From: Saprospiraceae bacterium UBA3362
GTDB taxonomy: Bacteria; Bacteroidota; Bacteroidia; Chitinophagales; Saprospiraceae
Direction of reading: 5' to 3'
Assembly: GCA_002360455.1 (NCBI GenBank)
Contig: DEQQ01000011.1
Coordinates: 1-29,930, forward strand
Length of the DNA stretch: 29,930 nucleotides
Under the pieces are notes generated by a model, which was not told where the DNA came from, searched no databases, and saw nothing but the letters and a program-made list of their open reading frames with translations. Made by a program: the position numbers and the translations under genes. This document shows positions 1 to 8,287 of this stretch, in pieces. Position 1 is the first letter of the stretch. Every line of letters begins with the position of its first letter.

Positions 1-2
1 AC

Positions 3-35
3 ACAGCAACTAAGAGAATGGTGATTGTAGAGTAG
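3..35 (+). CDS. possible 3' tail of an upstream gene with a T9SS-type C-terminus (partial)
   Basis: Reading frame 3 runs from the window edge to a TAG at 33-35 and gives TATKRMVIVE. A Thr/Ala-Lys-Arg-hydrophobic ending of this kind resembles the last strand of type A T9SS sorting domains, and a terminator follows 22 bases later, as expected just after a gene. Only ten residues are visible. Frame 1 also reaches a stop, at 22-24 (TQQLREW), so the frame choice is an inference. Confidence 0.3.
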   Translation, partial: TATKRMVIVE

Positions 36-57
36 AATTTAATTTAAATAAAGCTAT

Positions 58-92
58 AAGCCGAATTATTTATGATAGTTCGGCTTTTTTAT
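58..92 (+). terminator. rho-independent terminator of the upstream gene
   Basis: An 8-bp perfect stem, AAGCCGAA at 58-65 pairing with TTCGGCTT at 79-86, has a 13-base AT-rich loop and runs into a T tract (85-90). The T tract follows the stem on the plus strand, so it ends transcription of a plus-strand gene lying mostly outside the window. The rest of 93-328 is AT-rich and I see no gene or structure in it. Confidence 0.8.
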
Positions 93-328
93 TTAATCTA
101 ATTGCAGGAGTATCTTCTTTTCTATACTAAGTTCACTTTGAACTGTATAGCCCGGATGGTTTATTCTTAAAATTTAAAATAGCAGTTTATTATACCTAAT
201 AGAAAAAACAGGCATAGTTACACGTCATCCAGTTCAAATTTTATACCGAGTATTATGGCTTCTGGAAGGCCAAGTCACAGGAGTTTCTATTTATTAAATG
301 GATCTTTATTTTGATTCACTACTAACCT

Positions 329-2080
329 CTACTGCAGCGGTTCTAGTCCTGTTTTTGAAACTATTTCGTTTTGCAATTGAGAGATTGACTGTTGAATTTG
401 GTGTTTGGATTGATTTAATTTATTTATGGCCGTTTGTTCTTCTGCTAAATGTTGATCAAATTTATCAAAATTAATTTCTAGTTTAGACTTGATACTGTTT
501 ACATATTGATTCAATTTGTTATGAATTTGTTCTGTAAACAAAGTGCGTGCATCACTAACACCTTGGTCAAATTTATTTATAATTTTTCTTTTATTAAACC
601 CTAAACTGATTCCGGCAAAAGCCAGACCTAAAGTAGTCATTACACCTCCTGTGATATCGAAGACGGCACCATGGGTTATTGCAGTAATAATTGCTCCGAT
701 GATGGCTATTCCTGTGCCTGTTGTTACATTAGGTGCAAGGCTTGAGGATATTTTTGAATAATCATTAGGAATATAATTTGATGGGTTGTTCGTAAAATCA
801 TGGATAGTCTGGATGAGCTCAGACATTACATTGCTCCTGTTTTTTGCAATTTCGGAGAATAACTCATGATCATTTTTTAGTATAGTCTTGCTTTGGCTAA
901 TTTTGAGCAATAAAATTTGACTCATTTGATGAATTGATTCGGACAAATTATGCACTCCGGTATCCATATTACTCCTCATAGAAGTAGAAATTTCTTTTTC
1001 AAATCTTGTAGAAAATTCCGTCAACCAGTTTTGTAAATTATCCGATTTATTAAATATTCCCAAGAAGCCTCTTTTTAATACACTGAAGAAACTAATGTTT
1101 CGATCCAGTTCCTCTTTGAACTTGAAACAGGTTGAATCATAACCGGCTAAAATACTTTTATTCAACAAATCAATATGAGACTTAGAGTTGACTTCTTGTT
1201 TGTCAAGAGTTTCTTGAATTTCTTTTCTGAATTCTCGATCATATCGATATTGTTCCTCTCTTAGTTTTATTCCTTGATCAATTCTTAATGTGATTTGATC
1301 GGCTGTATTAAGGTTGTTTAATAATTTGTAGATTGCAGCTTTTCCGCCTGTTATATGCTCTAAAATATAGTTTCTTAATTCATCAAATCCGCTTTCCTGC
1401 TTCATTCCCTCAAGCTCCATTTTGGCAGAAACTGAAAAAATAATCGGATGAGTTACTCCTTTTTCCTTTGCAAAACTCCTTAGACCTTCAATGTTGGTTT
1501 TGAGATCTACATCATTTATTAAATCTTTTTGTTGCAAAACAAAAATTACTTTCTTTTTCCATTCTTCATTAATGTATTGAAATAAATCCCAAGCCGATTG
1601 TCGATAGGGGTTTTTGGCTTCGAATACAAAGACAACAAGGTCAGAATTGGGAATAAATTTTTCAGTAATCTCTTGATGATGTTGTATGATGGTGTTCGTT
1701 CCCGGGGTATCTACAATGGCAATTTCTTTTAAAATTTCTTCAGGATAATAGATCCGCTTGAGCACTGGAGAAAGTGGGACAATCTTAAACTCTTCTCCAT
1801 ATAAAATTTGTTGGATTGTGTCCGTCATGGGATGGACTGCAACCTTGCATATTTCTTGAGTTGTATTTAATAAGGCATTGATAAAACTGCTTTTACCTAC
1901 TTTGACCTCGCCACAGATAACAAACATAAAGGGATCATTCACCCTGTTCCTAAGCTCACTGACGATGGTAATCAGAGATTCATTTTTAATCTCTATACTT
2001 AGTTCATGGATTTGCTTTACCAATTCATCCAATTGGCCTTTGATGTCCGAGAATTGTTGAGATAAAATGATATTTTGCAT
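329..2080 (-). CDS. dynamin-like GTPase with C-terminal membrane hairpin
   Basis: This 583-residue protein has the layout of bacterial dynamin-like GTPases, which bind and remodel membranes. The G1 P-loop GEVKVGKS is at residues 57-64, the G3 motif DTPG at 124-127, and the G4 position reads QQKD at 183-186 instead of the usual N/T-K-x-D. A long helical, charged middle section follows (about 260-430). A glycine- and alanine-rich hydrophobic stretch at about 455-500 looks like a membrane-inserting hairpin or paddle, and the C-terminus is coiled coil rich in Gln, Lys and Asn. It stands alone on the minus strand, 107 bases from the preceding gene on that strand, with a weak -7-like box (TATCTTTA on the minus strand, 2112-2105) before the start. 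Many bacterial dynamins occur as pairs; no partner is present here. The cellular role is unknown; membrane repair, vesiculation or stress response are possible by family analogy only. Confidence 0.85.
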   Translation of the reverse strand: MQNIILSQQFSDIKGQLDELVKQIHELSIEIKNESLITIVSELRNRVNDPFMFVICGEVKVGKSSFINALLNTTQEICKVAVHPMTDTIQQILYGEEFKIVPLSPVLKRIYYPEEILKEIAIVDTPGTNTIIQHHQEITEKFIPNSDLVVFVFEAKNPYRQSAWDLFQYINEEWKKKVIFVLQQKDLINDVDLKTNIEGLRSFAKEKGVTHPIIFSVSAKMELEGMKQESGFDELRNYILEHITGGKAAIYKLLNNLNTADQITLRIDQGIKLREEQYRYDREFRKEIQETLDKQEVNSKSHIDLLNKSILAGYDSTCFKFKEELDRNISFFSVLKRGFLGIFNKSDNLQNWLTEFSTRFEKEISTSMRSNMDTGVHNLSESIHQMSQILLLKISQSKTILKNDHELFSEIAKNRSNVMSELIQTIHDFTNNPSNYIPNDYSKISSSLAPNVTTGTGIAIIGAIITAITHGAVFDITGGVMTTLGLAFAGISLGFNKRKIINKFDQGVSDARTLFTEQIHNKLNQYVNSIKSKLEINFDKFDQHLAEEQTAINKLNQSKHQIQQSISQLQNEIVSKTGLEPLQ

Positions 2081-2187
2081 GGCATTTAGACGTATGGTGT
2101 GGTTTAAAGATACTCGAACATTTTTGTTTTAGCATATAAAAACCTTGTATTGAAAAAATATGAAGATTGACGATAATTGCTTATAGA

Positions 2188-3048
2188 TTAAGCGAATTGA
2201 TTGAGCTCGGTAAAACATTCATCCAGAACAATTCTTCCTGCTTCATTATACTTTACCGTGCACGCAACATACTTGGGATCATGTTCCAAGATTAAAATGT
2301 GCTTTTCATTTACGGCATCATTCAATAACATTTCTTTTTCTTTTAAACTTTGAAGGGGTCTGACATCATAAGCCATTATAAATGGCATGGAAATATGAGC
2401 TGAAGAAGGAAGTAGATCTGCACAGTAGATATATGTTTTTTGGTTGATTGATATTTTGCAGATCATCATTGCTTCAGTATGACCATAGCAAAATTTAATT
2501 TGAATTTCTTTTGGTAAGCTAGAGCAGCTGCCGTCTTCTTGAATCCAGTTTATTTTTCCATTTTCTGCTAAAGGAACAAAGTTCTCTTTTAGGAAAGATG
2601 CTTTTTCTCTGTCATTGGGTTCGATAGCCCAAGACCAGTGCTTTTGATTGCTGTAGTACCTTGCATTTCTGAAAGTAGGAATCAGTTTTTGATCTTCATC
2701 TTTGCTAACGGCTCCTCCGCAATGATCAAAATGCAAATGGGTAAGAATGACGTCTGTGATCTCTTCGGGTGGTACACCGATTTTATTTAAATTCGTTATC
2801 AAATCATCTTCTCCATGAGGTTGAAAATGAGATCGAAATTTCGGGTCTTGTTTTGTGCCCATTCCTGTATCTATCAAAATCTTTTGATCACCAATAACAA
2901 GAAGCAAACAACGCATAGCCCATGTACAAAGATTGTTTTCATCAGGAGGGTTAAGCTTTTGCCACATAGACTTTGGCACAACCCCAAACATTGCTCCGCC
3001 ATCCAATTTAAAATACCCTGTTTCTATAGGATAAATTTGTTGTTTCAT
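2188..3048 (-). CDS. metallo-beta-lactamase-fold metallohydrolase
   Basis: This 286-residue hydrolase has the zinc-binding signature HLHFDH at residues 104-109. The further metal ligands are visible as H190 (in GHT), D211 (in CADLLP) and H256 (in LEHDP), so the dinuclear site looks complete. The order LIDTGMGT, then HxHxDH, then GHT, then AD, then EHD fits the lactonase/YtnP/methyl parathion hydrolase branch of the superfamily rather than glyoxalase II or RNase Z. There is no signal peptide, so it should act in the cytoplasm. The substrate cannot be read from sequence; a lactone or ester is a reasonable guess. It follows the M23 gene on the same strand after a 181-base gap, which holds no gene and only a weak 7-bp inverted repeat (3173-3198). 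Confidence 0.85.
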   Translation of the reverse strand: MKQQIYPIETGYFKLDGGAMFGVVPKSMWQKLNPPDENNLCTWAMRCLLLVIGDQKILIDTGMGTKQDPKFRSHFQPHGEDDLITNLNKIGVPPEEITDVILTHLHFDHCGGAVSKDEDQKLIPTFRNARYYSNQKHWSWAIEPNDREKASFLKENFVPLAENGKINWIQEDGSCSSLPKEIQIKFCYGHTEAMMICKISINQKTYIYCADLLPSSAHISMPFIMAYDVRPLQSLKEKEMLLNDAVNEKHILILEHDPKYVACTVKYNEAGRIVLDECFTELNQFA

Positions 3049-3229
3049 TTTTAATTATCTTGGCTTAATATCTTAAAACTGAATTACACAATAAATAGTT
3101 TCTCCTAGAGTATTAATTCTTTCACCATGAGATAAAAATATCACTTTCTATTCTTGCTTAGAATTGGAAGTAAATTGAGGAATTGAACAAGCTCAATTAA
3201 TAGAGCAGGGGATGATGTAGAAAATGGAA

Positions 3230-4210
3230 TTAATCAAATGATTGATTGGCAACTTCAGCCTTTTCAACCATCTCTTGGTACTCTGCAGGATCAAGACCAT
3301 CCATACAATAATGAATTGGGTTTACCGGTTTACCTTGAAAATGAACTTCATAATGGCAATGAGGCCCTGTAGAAGTACCGGTGCTGCCTATAGTGCCAAT
3401 TTTTTGACCCTTGGTTACTTTCTCCCCAATCCTCACACTTATATCTTTCATATGGGCATAGAGACTTATATACCCAAATCCGTGATCGATAGTCACACTG
3501 CGACCATATCCGGAATTTTTATTTTCTACTTTAATTACTTTTCCATTCCCTGTGGATTGAATAGGAGTACCCGCGGGGGCTGTAAAGTCTATTCCTTGAT
3601 GCATTTTATTCACTTTATGCAAAGGGTGCAATCGGATGCCAAATCCACTCAAATGTTGAACATCCCTATCTAGTTTATCTATTCTAACAGGTTTTATACT
3701 CGGTATGCTAAGGATCATATCTTCCCGAGTCTTTGCTAATTTTTCAAGCATATCCAATGATTTGGATTGGAGATATATCTTTTTCTCTAATTGATCCAAA
3801 TAGCTTTTTGCATCTTTTAAATTTCCTCCGTACTTAAATTGGCTTAAAGCGCTGTTGGGGGTATGCCCACCAACTCCGGACTCCCACAAAGCAGGGTCAA
3901 TTGGATCCATGCCAAACAAAACTCGATGTACCTTAGCATCTCTCTGCTGTAAATTGTTAATTATTTTGGAGGCTCGTTCTATCTGATCCTTCATCAAATC
4001 GGCCTGATAGGTCATTTGACTCATTTCCTTGAGCAAAGCTTTTTCTCTTGGAGAAGGGAAATATTTAGAAGTAAGGAGATAAAACAATGATGCAGCAACC
4101 AATACAGCCGATAAAAACATAAAACCCTTAAGAATTAGGCTCTTATGGCTTACTTTGACCTTCTCAAATTGGAGGGATTGGGGATTATATATGTATTTTT
4201 CAGATCTCAC
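3230..4210 (-). CDS. membrane-anchored M23 family metallopeptidase
   Basis: This 326-residue cell-wall endopeptidase-type protein has a short basic cytoplasmic N-terminus, one membrane segment at about 27-47, a helical coiled-coil-like stretch (about 53-165), and a C-terminal lysostaphin-type (LytM/M23) domain at about 190-300. The zinc and catalytic residues are present: H204 and D208 in HQGIDF, H253 in YAHM, and H284/H286 in GPHCHYE. An intact active site suggests a real peptidoglycan DD-endopeptidase facing the periplasm rather than an EnvC-type activator. The N-terminal YIYNPQSLQFEKV pattern is typical of the Bacteroidota members, which supports this start. It is divergent from alaS and has a well-formed promoter with TTG at 4307-4305 and TACTTTTG at 4284-4277 on the minus strand. 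Confidence 0.9.
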   Translation of the reverse strand: MRSEKYIYNPQSLQFEKVKVSHKSLILKGFMFLSAVLVAASLFYLLTSKYFPSPREKALLKEMSQMTYQADLMKDQIERASKIINNLQQRDAKVHRVLFGMDPIDPALWESGVGGHTPNSALSQFKYGGNLKDAKSYLDQLEKKIYLQSKSLDMLEKLAKTREDMILSIPSIKPVRIDKLDRDVQHLSGFGIRLHPLHKVNKMHQGIDFTAPAGTPIQSTGNGKVIKVENKNSGYGRSVTIDHGFGYISLYAHMKDISVRIGEKVTKGQKIGTIGSTGTSTGPHCHYEVHFQGKPVNPIHYCMDGLDPAEYQEMVEKAEVANQSFD

Positions 4211-4241
4211 TTCTGCATCGCCATTTTATTAATTACTTTTG
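4211..4241 (+). promoter_or_regulatory. probable promoter for alaS
   Basis: TACTTTTG at 4234-4241 on the plus strand matches the TAnnTTTG -7 box, and TTC at 4211-4213 sits 20 bases upstream in the place of the TTG element (two of three bases). Transcription would begin near 4248, leaving a leader of about 136 bases before the alaS ATG at 4384. That leader is very AT-rich and I see no T-box or other riboswitch in it. Confidence 0.5.
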
Positions 4242-4286
4242 CGATCCGAAAAGATTTCGCTTTTGTTTGATTACGACAAAAGTAAT
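4232..4286. repeat. perfect 10-bp inverted repeat spanning the divergent promoters
   Basis: ATTACTTTTG at 4232-4241 and its exact reverse complement CAAAAGTAAT at 4277-4286 are separated by 35 bases. Each arm contains the -7 box of one of the two divergent promoters, which point toward each other and overlap. Confidence 0.75.
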
Positions 4287-4307
4287 GGTTTTTTTCAATA
4301 TATCCAA
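4277..4307 (-). promoter_or_regulatory. Bacteroidota-type promoter for the M23 peptidase gene
   Basis: On the minus strand a TTG (4307-4305) is followed by exactly 20 bases and then TACTTTTG (4284-4277), a full match to the Bacteroidota primary-sigma consensus of TTG and TAnnTTTG. Transcription would begin near 4270, giving a leader of about 60 bases before the ATG at 4210. The -7 box is one arm of a perfect inverted repeat with the divergent alaS box. Confidence 0.65.
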
Positions 4308-4383
4308 TTTGCTGTATGGGAAATTGATATATATAGTTCGATTTTATGTATATGTTATTATTAATCAATATAATATAAAAAAT

Positions 4384-7014
4384 ATGATGTCTTCTCGTGA
4401 AATAAGACAGGCTTTCTTAGACTTTTTTCGAGCAAACGCTCATGCGGTCGTGCCCTCAGCACCCATCGTGGTAAAAAATGATCCTACGCTCATGTTTACA
4501 AACGCAGGGATGAATCAATTTAAAGATTTCTTTTTGGGAAACAGGATTCCTGATCAAACCAGAGTTGCAGATACTCAAAAATGTCTTAGGGTGAGTGGAA
4601 AACACAATGACTTGGAGGAAGTCGGAACAGACGGATACCATCATACCATGTTTGAAATGCTCGGAAATTGGTCTTTTGGCGATTATTTCAAAGAAGAGGC
4701 AATAGCTTTAGCCTGGAAGCTGCTTACAGAAGTTTATAAATTGGATCCTGATCGACTTTATATTTCTGTTTTTGGAGGAGATGAAAAAGAAAAGTTGAAT
4801 CCGGACACCGAAGCTGTGAATTATTGGAAGAAATGGATAAAAGAAGAACGAATATTGTTTTTCAACAAAAAAGATAATTTTTGGGAAATGGGCGATACAG
4901 GGCCATGTGGACCATGTTCCGAAATTCATGTTGACCTCAGATCTGATGAACAAAGAAGTAAAGTAGATGGAGCAACTCTTGTTAACGCAGGGACACCGGA
5001 GCTTATTGAAATTTGGAATTTAGTCTTTATTCAATACCAGCGTAAGGCCAATGGTGAGTTGGAAGAACTGCCTTCAAAGCACATTGATACCGGAATGGGT
5101 TTTGAGAGATTGGCTATGGTTTTGCAAAATAAAAAAGCAAGCTATGATACAGATATCTTCTCGCCTTTAATTCATTTTATTTCTTCATTTTCACAAATTG
5201 AATATACATCTTCTTACCTGCCTTCGGCAAAGTCGGATATGGCAATGCGTGTGATTTCGGATCATATAAGAGCCATTGCATTTACTATTGCAGACGGCAG
5301 TATTCCGAGCAATACTGGTGCAGGATATGTTATACGAAGAATATTGAGAAGAGCTGTACGGTATTACTTTTCTTATCTTAATATTAAAGAACCTTTCTTG
5401 TACAGATTGATTCCGATATTGGTGGATTCTATGGGAAGTACTTTTCCTGAACTTGTATCTGAACAAAATTTAATAGTAAAAGTAATTCAAGAAGAAGAAA
5501 ATTCTTTTTTACAAACATTAGAATCCGGATTAAAAAGATTGGATTCTCTGCAAATGAACAAGAATTCGGTTCTAAGCGGAAAGGTAGCCTTTGAACTTTA
5601 CGATACTTTTGGATTTCCAATAGATCTCACTCGTTTGATTGCATCGGAAAATGAATGGACTATTGATGAAGAAGGTTTTCAGTCTGCGTTGTTGCAGCAA
5701 AAAGAAAGATCTCGAGCCGATGCCAAAAAAGAATATTCAGATTGGATTTCCATTTCTGATGGTCAAACTAAATTTGTAGGATATGATACTTTGGAATTGA
5801 AATCTGCCAAAATTTTAAGATACCGAGAGGCAAGCTCCAAGGGTAAAACAGTCTACCAAATTGTACTTAACGAAACTGCTTTTTATCCGGAAGGAGGTGG
5901 ACAAGTTGGGGACCTTGGTTCTCTTAGTGTAGGAGATCAACTTATTCCTGTGATTAACACTGTGAAAGAAAATGACTTGATCATTCATATTGTAGAAAAG
6001 TTACCTACAGATCTGAGTGCTGAAGTATTTATCAAAGTAGATGGATACAGAAGGTCATTGATCGAAAATAACCATAGTTCGACTCATTTATTGCATGCTG
6101 CCTTGCGCAAAGTGCTGGGTAATCATGTGGCGCAAAAGGGAAGTTTAGTAAATGATCAATATTTGCGATTTGATTTTTCCCATTTTCAAAAAATAAGTCA
6201 AGATGAGCTAAAACAAATTGAAGAATTGGTCAACTATAAAATACGTCAGAATATTCCTAAACAAGAAGATAGAGCTGTCCCTATAGAAAAGGCAAAGCAA
6301 GCCGGAGCTATGATGCTTTTTGGAGAAAAATATGGAGATCAAGTAAGGATGATTACTTTCGATCCCGAATATTCAATAGAATTGTGTGGAGGTTGTCATG
6401 TAGAAGCTACAGGTGATATAGGATTTTTTAAAATCATTTCTGAATCTTCTATAGCAGCAGGAATTAGAAGAATAGAAGCCATGAGTTCTGTTGCCGCGGA
6501 GCGGTATATTGCAGATCAGGAATTGGAATTAAATCAAGCTAAAGAGCTGCTTAAAAATCCAAAGAATATTGCAGTTGCAATAAAAGATTTGCAAGAGCAA
6601 AACAAGCGTTTGGAAAAGGAACTTGAAGAAATGAAACTGGCTCAAGCCAACCATTTAGCAGCTCAATTAGAATCTTCTTTTCAATCTTACAACGGAATAA
6701 ATTACCTTCTGGCCAAAGTGGATTTGGTTGATGCTAAGTTGGTAAAAACACTCATTTATCAATTGGCAAAATCTCAGACTAAAAGCATTGTGATGTTGGC
6801 TAATGAGTCCAATGGAAAACCTATGATTCATGCCTATGTATCGGATTTGTTATTGGATAAAATAAATGCTATAGATCTTATCAAACACTGTTCTGTTGCC
6901 ATTGAGGGCTCAGGTGGAGGGCAGAAATTTTATGCTACTGCAGGCGGCAAGAAATTAGCGGGAATTAAGGCAGCATTGGAAGAGGCTCAAGCGTTTATTT
7001 TAAAACAATTCTAA
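4384..7014 (+). CDS. alaS: alanine--tRNA ligase
   Basis: This is full-length class II alanyl-tRNA synthetase (876 residues, against 876 for E. coli), charging tRNA-Ala in the cytoplasm. The N-terminal catalytic domain shows TNAGMNQFKD (about 39-48) and KCLRVSGKHNDLE. The editing domain carries the zinc/editing ligands H564 and H568 (HSSTH) and C668 and H672 (CGGCH). A coiled coil follows, and the C-terminal DHHA1 domain shows the glycine-rich GSGGGQKFYATAGG. The reading frame is open further upstream to a TTG at 4267, but those 39 residues are hydrophobic and unlike the family; MMSSREIRQAFLDFF is the normal N-terminus, so the ATG at 4384 (or 4387) is chosen. The next gene begins four bases after the stop, suggesting co-transcription. 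Confidence 0.97.
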   Translation: MMSSREIRQAFLDFFRANAHAVVPSAPIVVKNDPTLMFTNAGMNQFKDFFLGNRIPDQTRVADTQKCLRVSGKHNDLEEVGTDGYHHTMFEMLGNWSFGDYFKEEAIALAWKLLTEVYKLDPDRLYISVFGGDEKEKLNPDTEAVNYWKKWIKEERILFFNKKDNFWEMGDTGPCGPCSEIHVDLRSDEQRSKVDGATLVNAGTPELIEIWNLVFIQYQRKANGELEELPSKHIDTGMGFERLAMVLQNKKASYDTDIFSPLIHFISSFSQIEYTSSYLPSAKSDMAMRVISDHIRAIAFTIADGSIPSNTGAGYVIRRILRRAVRYYFSYLNIKEPFLYRLIPILVDSMGSTFPELVSEQNLIVKVIQEEENSFLQTLESGLKRLDSLQMNKNSVLSGKVAFELYDTFGFPIDLTRLIASENEWTIDEEGFQSALLQQKERSRADAKKEYSDWISISDGQTKFVGYDTLELKSAKILRYREASSKGKTVYQIVLNETAFYPEGGGQVGDLGSLSVGDQLIPVINTVKENDLIIHIVEKLPTDLSAEVFIKVDGYRRSLIENNHSSTHLLHAALRKVLGNHVAQKGSLVNDQYLRFDFSHFQKISQDELKQIEELVNYKIRQNIPKQEDRAVPIEKAKQAGAMMLFGEKYGDQVRMITFDPEYSIELCGGCHVEATGDIGFFKIISESSIAAGIRRIEAMSSVAAERYIADQELELNQAKELLKNPKNIAVAIKDLQEQNKRLEKELEEMKLAQANHLAAQLESSFQSYNGINYLLAKVDLVDAKLVKTLIYQLAKSQTKSIVMLANESNGKPMIHAYVSDLLLDKINAIDLIKHCSVAIEGSGGGQKFYATAGGKKLAGIKAALEEAQAFILKQF

Positions 7015-7018
7015 TTTT

Positions 7019-7309
7019 ATGATAAGTAAAATTGTATTGTTTGTTCTGATTTTTATTGTTATGATTGGATTCAATCTTTTCATAAGAATTAAAACTTTGA
7101 ATTATTATAAGAACCTGGTTGCAAAACGAATTCAATTTGATTTTTGGGATTTGCTTAGTTTGGATCGTTGGCAAATAGTAAAGTCTAATTATCCTGATCA
7201 CCACTCGTTGTTAGATCAATTTAGGACTCACATTTTATTTACCGGATCCTTATTTATTGTGGTTGTTCTCTTCGTGGTTTCTATGTTGTATTTTATTCGA
7301 TTTTATTAA
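7019..7309 (+). CDS. small two-segment membrane protein of unknown function
   Basis: This 96-residue protein has a hydrophobic segment at each end (about 3-22 and 72-94) around a soluble central stretch with aromatic and basic residues (YYKNLVAKRIQFDFWDLLSLDRW). I do not recognise the family. It begins four bases after alaS and ends 21 bases before the Gfo/Idh/MocA gene, so it is probably part of that transcript. Its codon use looks like its neighbours. The spacing and intact frame argue for a real gene; no function can be assigned. Confidence 0.65.
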   Translation: MISKIVLFVLIFIVMIGFNLFIRIKTLNYYKNLVAKRIQFDFWDLLSLDRWQIVKSNYPDHHSLLDQFRTHILFTGSLFIVVVLFVVSMLYFIRFY

Positions 7310-7330
7310 TTGGCGATTTTATTGATATAA

Positions 7331-8287
7331 ATGAAATTTGGATTATTAGGATTAGGGCATTTAGGAAAAATACACTTAAAATGTATTTTGGATATCAAAG
7401 AAATTGATCAATTGATTTGCTTTGATCAAGATGAAAACACCAGAAAGAGAATTCGTGAAGAGTTTAATGTAAAAGTTGCAGAAAGTATTGATGAAGTTCT
7501 GGATTTTGCAGAGGCTATTGATATCGTAACACCAACCACAACTCATTTTGACCTGGCCAGTAAGGCTATAGCAAAAGGGAAACATTGTTTTATTGAAAAA
7601 CCTGTAACTCAATTTGTACATGAAGCTGAGGAACTCTTGAAATTAAAAGAGCTGAATCAGGTAAAAGTGCAGATAGGTCATGTAGAACGTTTTAATCCTG
7701 CATTCTTGGCAGCAAGACCTTTTATCCATAATGTAAAATTTATAGAAGCTCATCGATTATCAAGCTTCAACCCAAGAGGAACTGATGTTTCTGTAGTTCA
7801 TGATTTGATGATTCATGATTTGGATTTGATTTCATTTATTGCCCAGTCCAAGATAAGGTCAATCCATGCCAATGGTGTTAATATAGTGAGTAGAAAAGCC
7901 GATATTTGTAATGCAAGAATTGAGTTTGAAAGTGGATTGGTTTGCAATGTTACTGCGAGTAGAATTTCTCTCAATCCAATGAGAAAAATGAGACTGTTCC
8001 AGGACGATGCCTATATTAGCATGGACATGTTGACAAAAGAAGCTCAGGTCATTCGGCTTGCCGATGAGCCTTTGGAAAATTCAATTGAACTAAATACTTA
8101 CAAAGGCTTGAAATACATAACTATAGAGCAAACCGAGGCTGTGACTTTGAATGCAATTCGAGAAGAGATACAATCTTTTTATAAAAGTATCGTTCATAAT
8201 ACAGAAACAGAAGTCCGATTAGAAGATGGAATCATAGCTCTCTCTATGGTTCAGGATATTATTGATCAAATTGAAAACGAAGCATGA
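7331..8287 (+). CDS. Gfo/Idh/MocA family NAD(P)-dependent oxidoreductase
   Basis: This 318-residue dehydrogenase has an N-terminal Rossmann fold with GLGHLG (residues 7-12), the family EKP motif at 89-91, and the C-terminal-domain motif HDLMIHDLD at 157-165, which supplies catalytic/substrate-contact residues in relatives acting on nucleotide sugars. The GHVERFNPA and MIHDLD pattern resembles enzymes annotated as UDP-GlcNAc 3-dehydrogenases (GnnA-like), but no aminotransferase partner is in the window, so the substrate is left open. Its TGA overlaps the ATG of the next gene (ATGA at 8284-8287), implying translational coupling, and a sugar transferase follows. A role in making an activated sugar for surface polysaccharide is an inference from that context. 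Confidence 0.88.
   Translation: MKFGLLGLGHLGKIHLKCILDIKEIDQLICFDQDENTRKRIREEFNVKVAESIDEVLDFAEAIDIVTPTTTHFDLASKAIAKGKHCFIEKPVTQFVHEAEELLKLKELNQVKVQIGHVERFNPAFLAARPFIHNVKFIEAHRLSSFNPRGTDVSVVHDLMIHDLDLISFIAQSKIRSIHANGVNIVSRKADICNARIEFESGLVCNVTASRISLNPMRKMRLFQDDAYISMDMLTKEAQVIRLADEPLENSIELNTYKGLKYITIEQTEAVTLNAIREEIQSFYKSIVHNTETEVRLEDGIIALSMVQDIIDQIENEA

Noticed and set aside
543..761. Plus-strand frame with hydrophobic translation opposite the dynamin-like gene
   Set aside because: It mirrors the membrane hairpin of the dynamin-like protein in the complementary frame, and the minus-strand protein has all the domain motifs.
3173..3198. AATTGAG/CTCAATT inverted repeat downstream of the M23 gene as a terminator
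   Set aside because: The 7-bp AT-rich stem has a 12-base loop and no T tract on the minus strand, where it would need to act.
4267..4383. Longer alaS reading frame starting with TTG at 4267
   Set aside because: The extra 39 residues are hydrophobic, unlike alanyl-tRNA synthetases, and the ATG at 4384 gives the standard N-terminus and 876-residue length.
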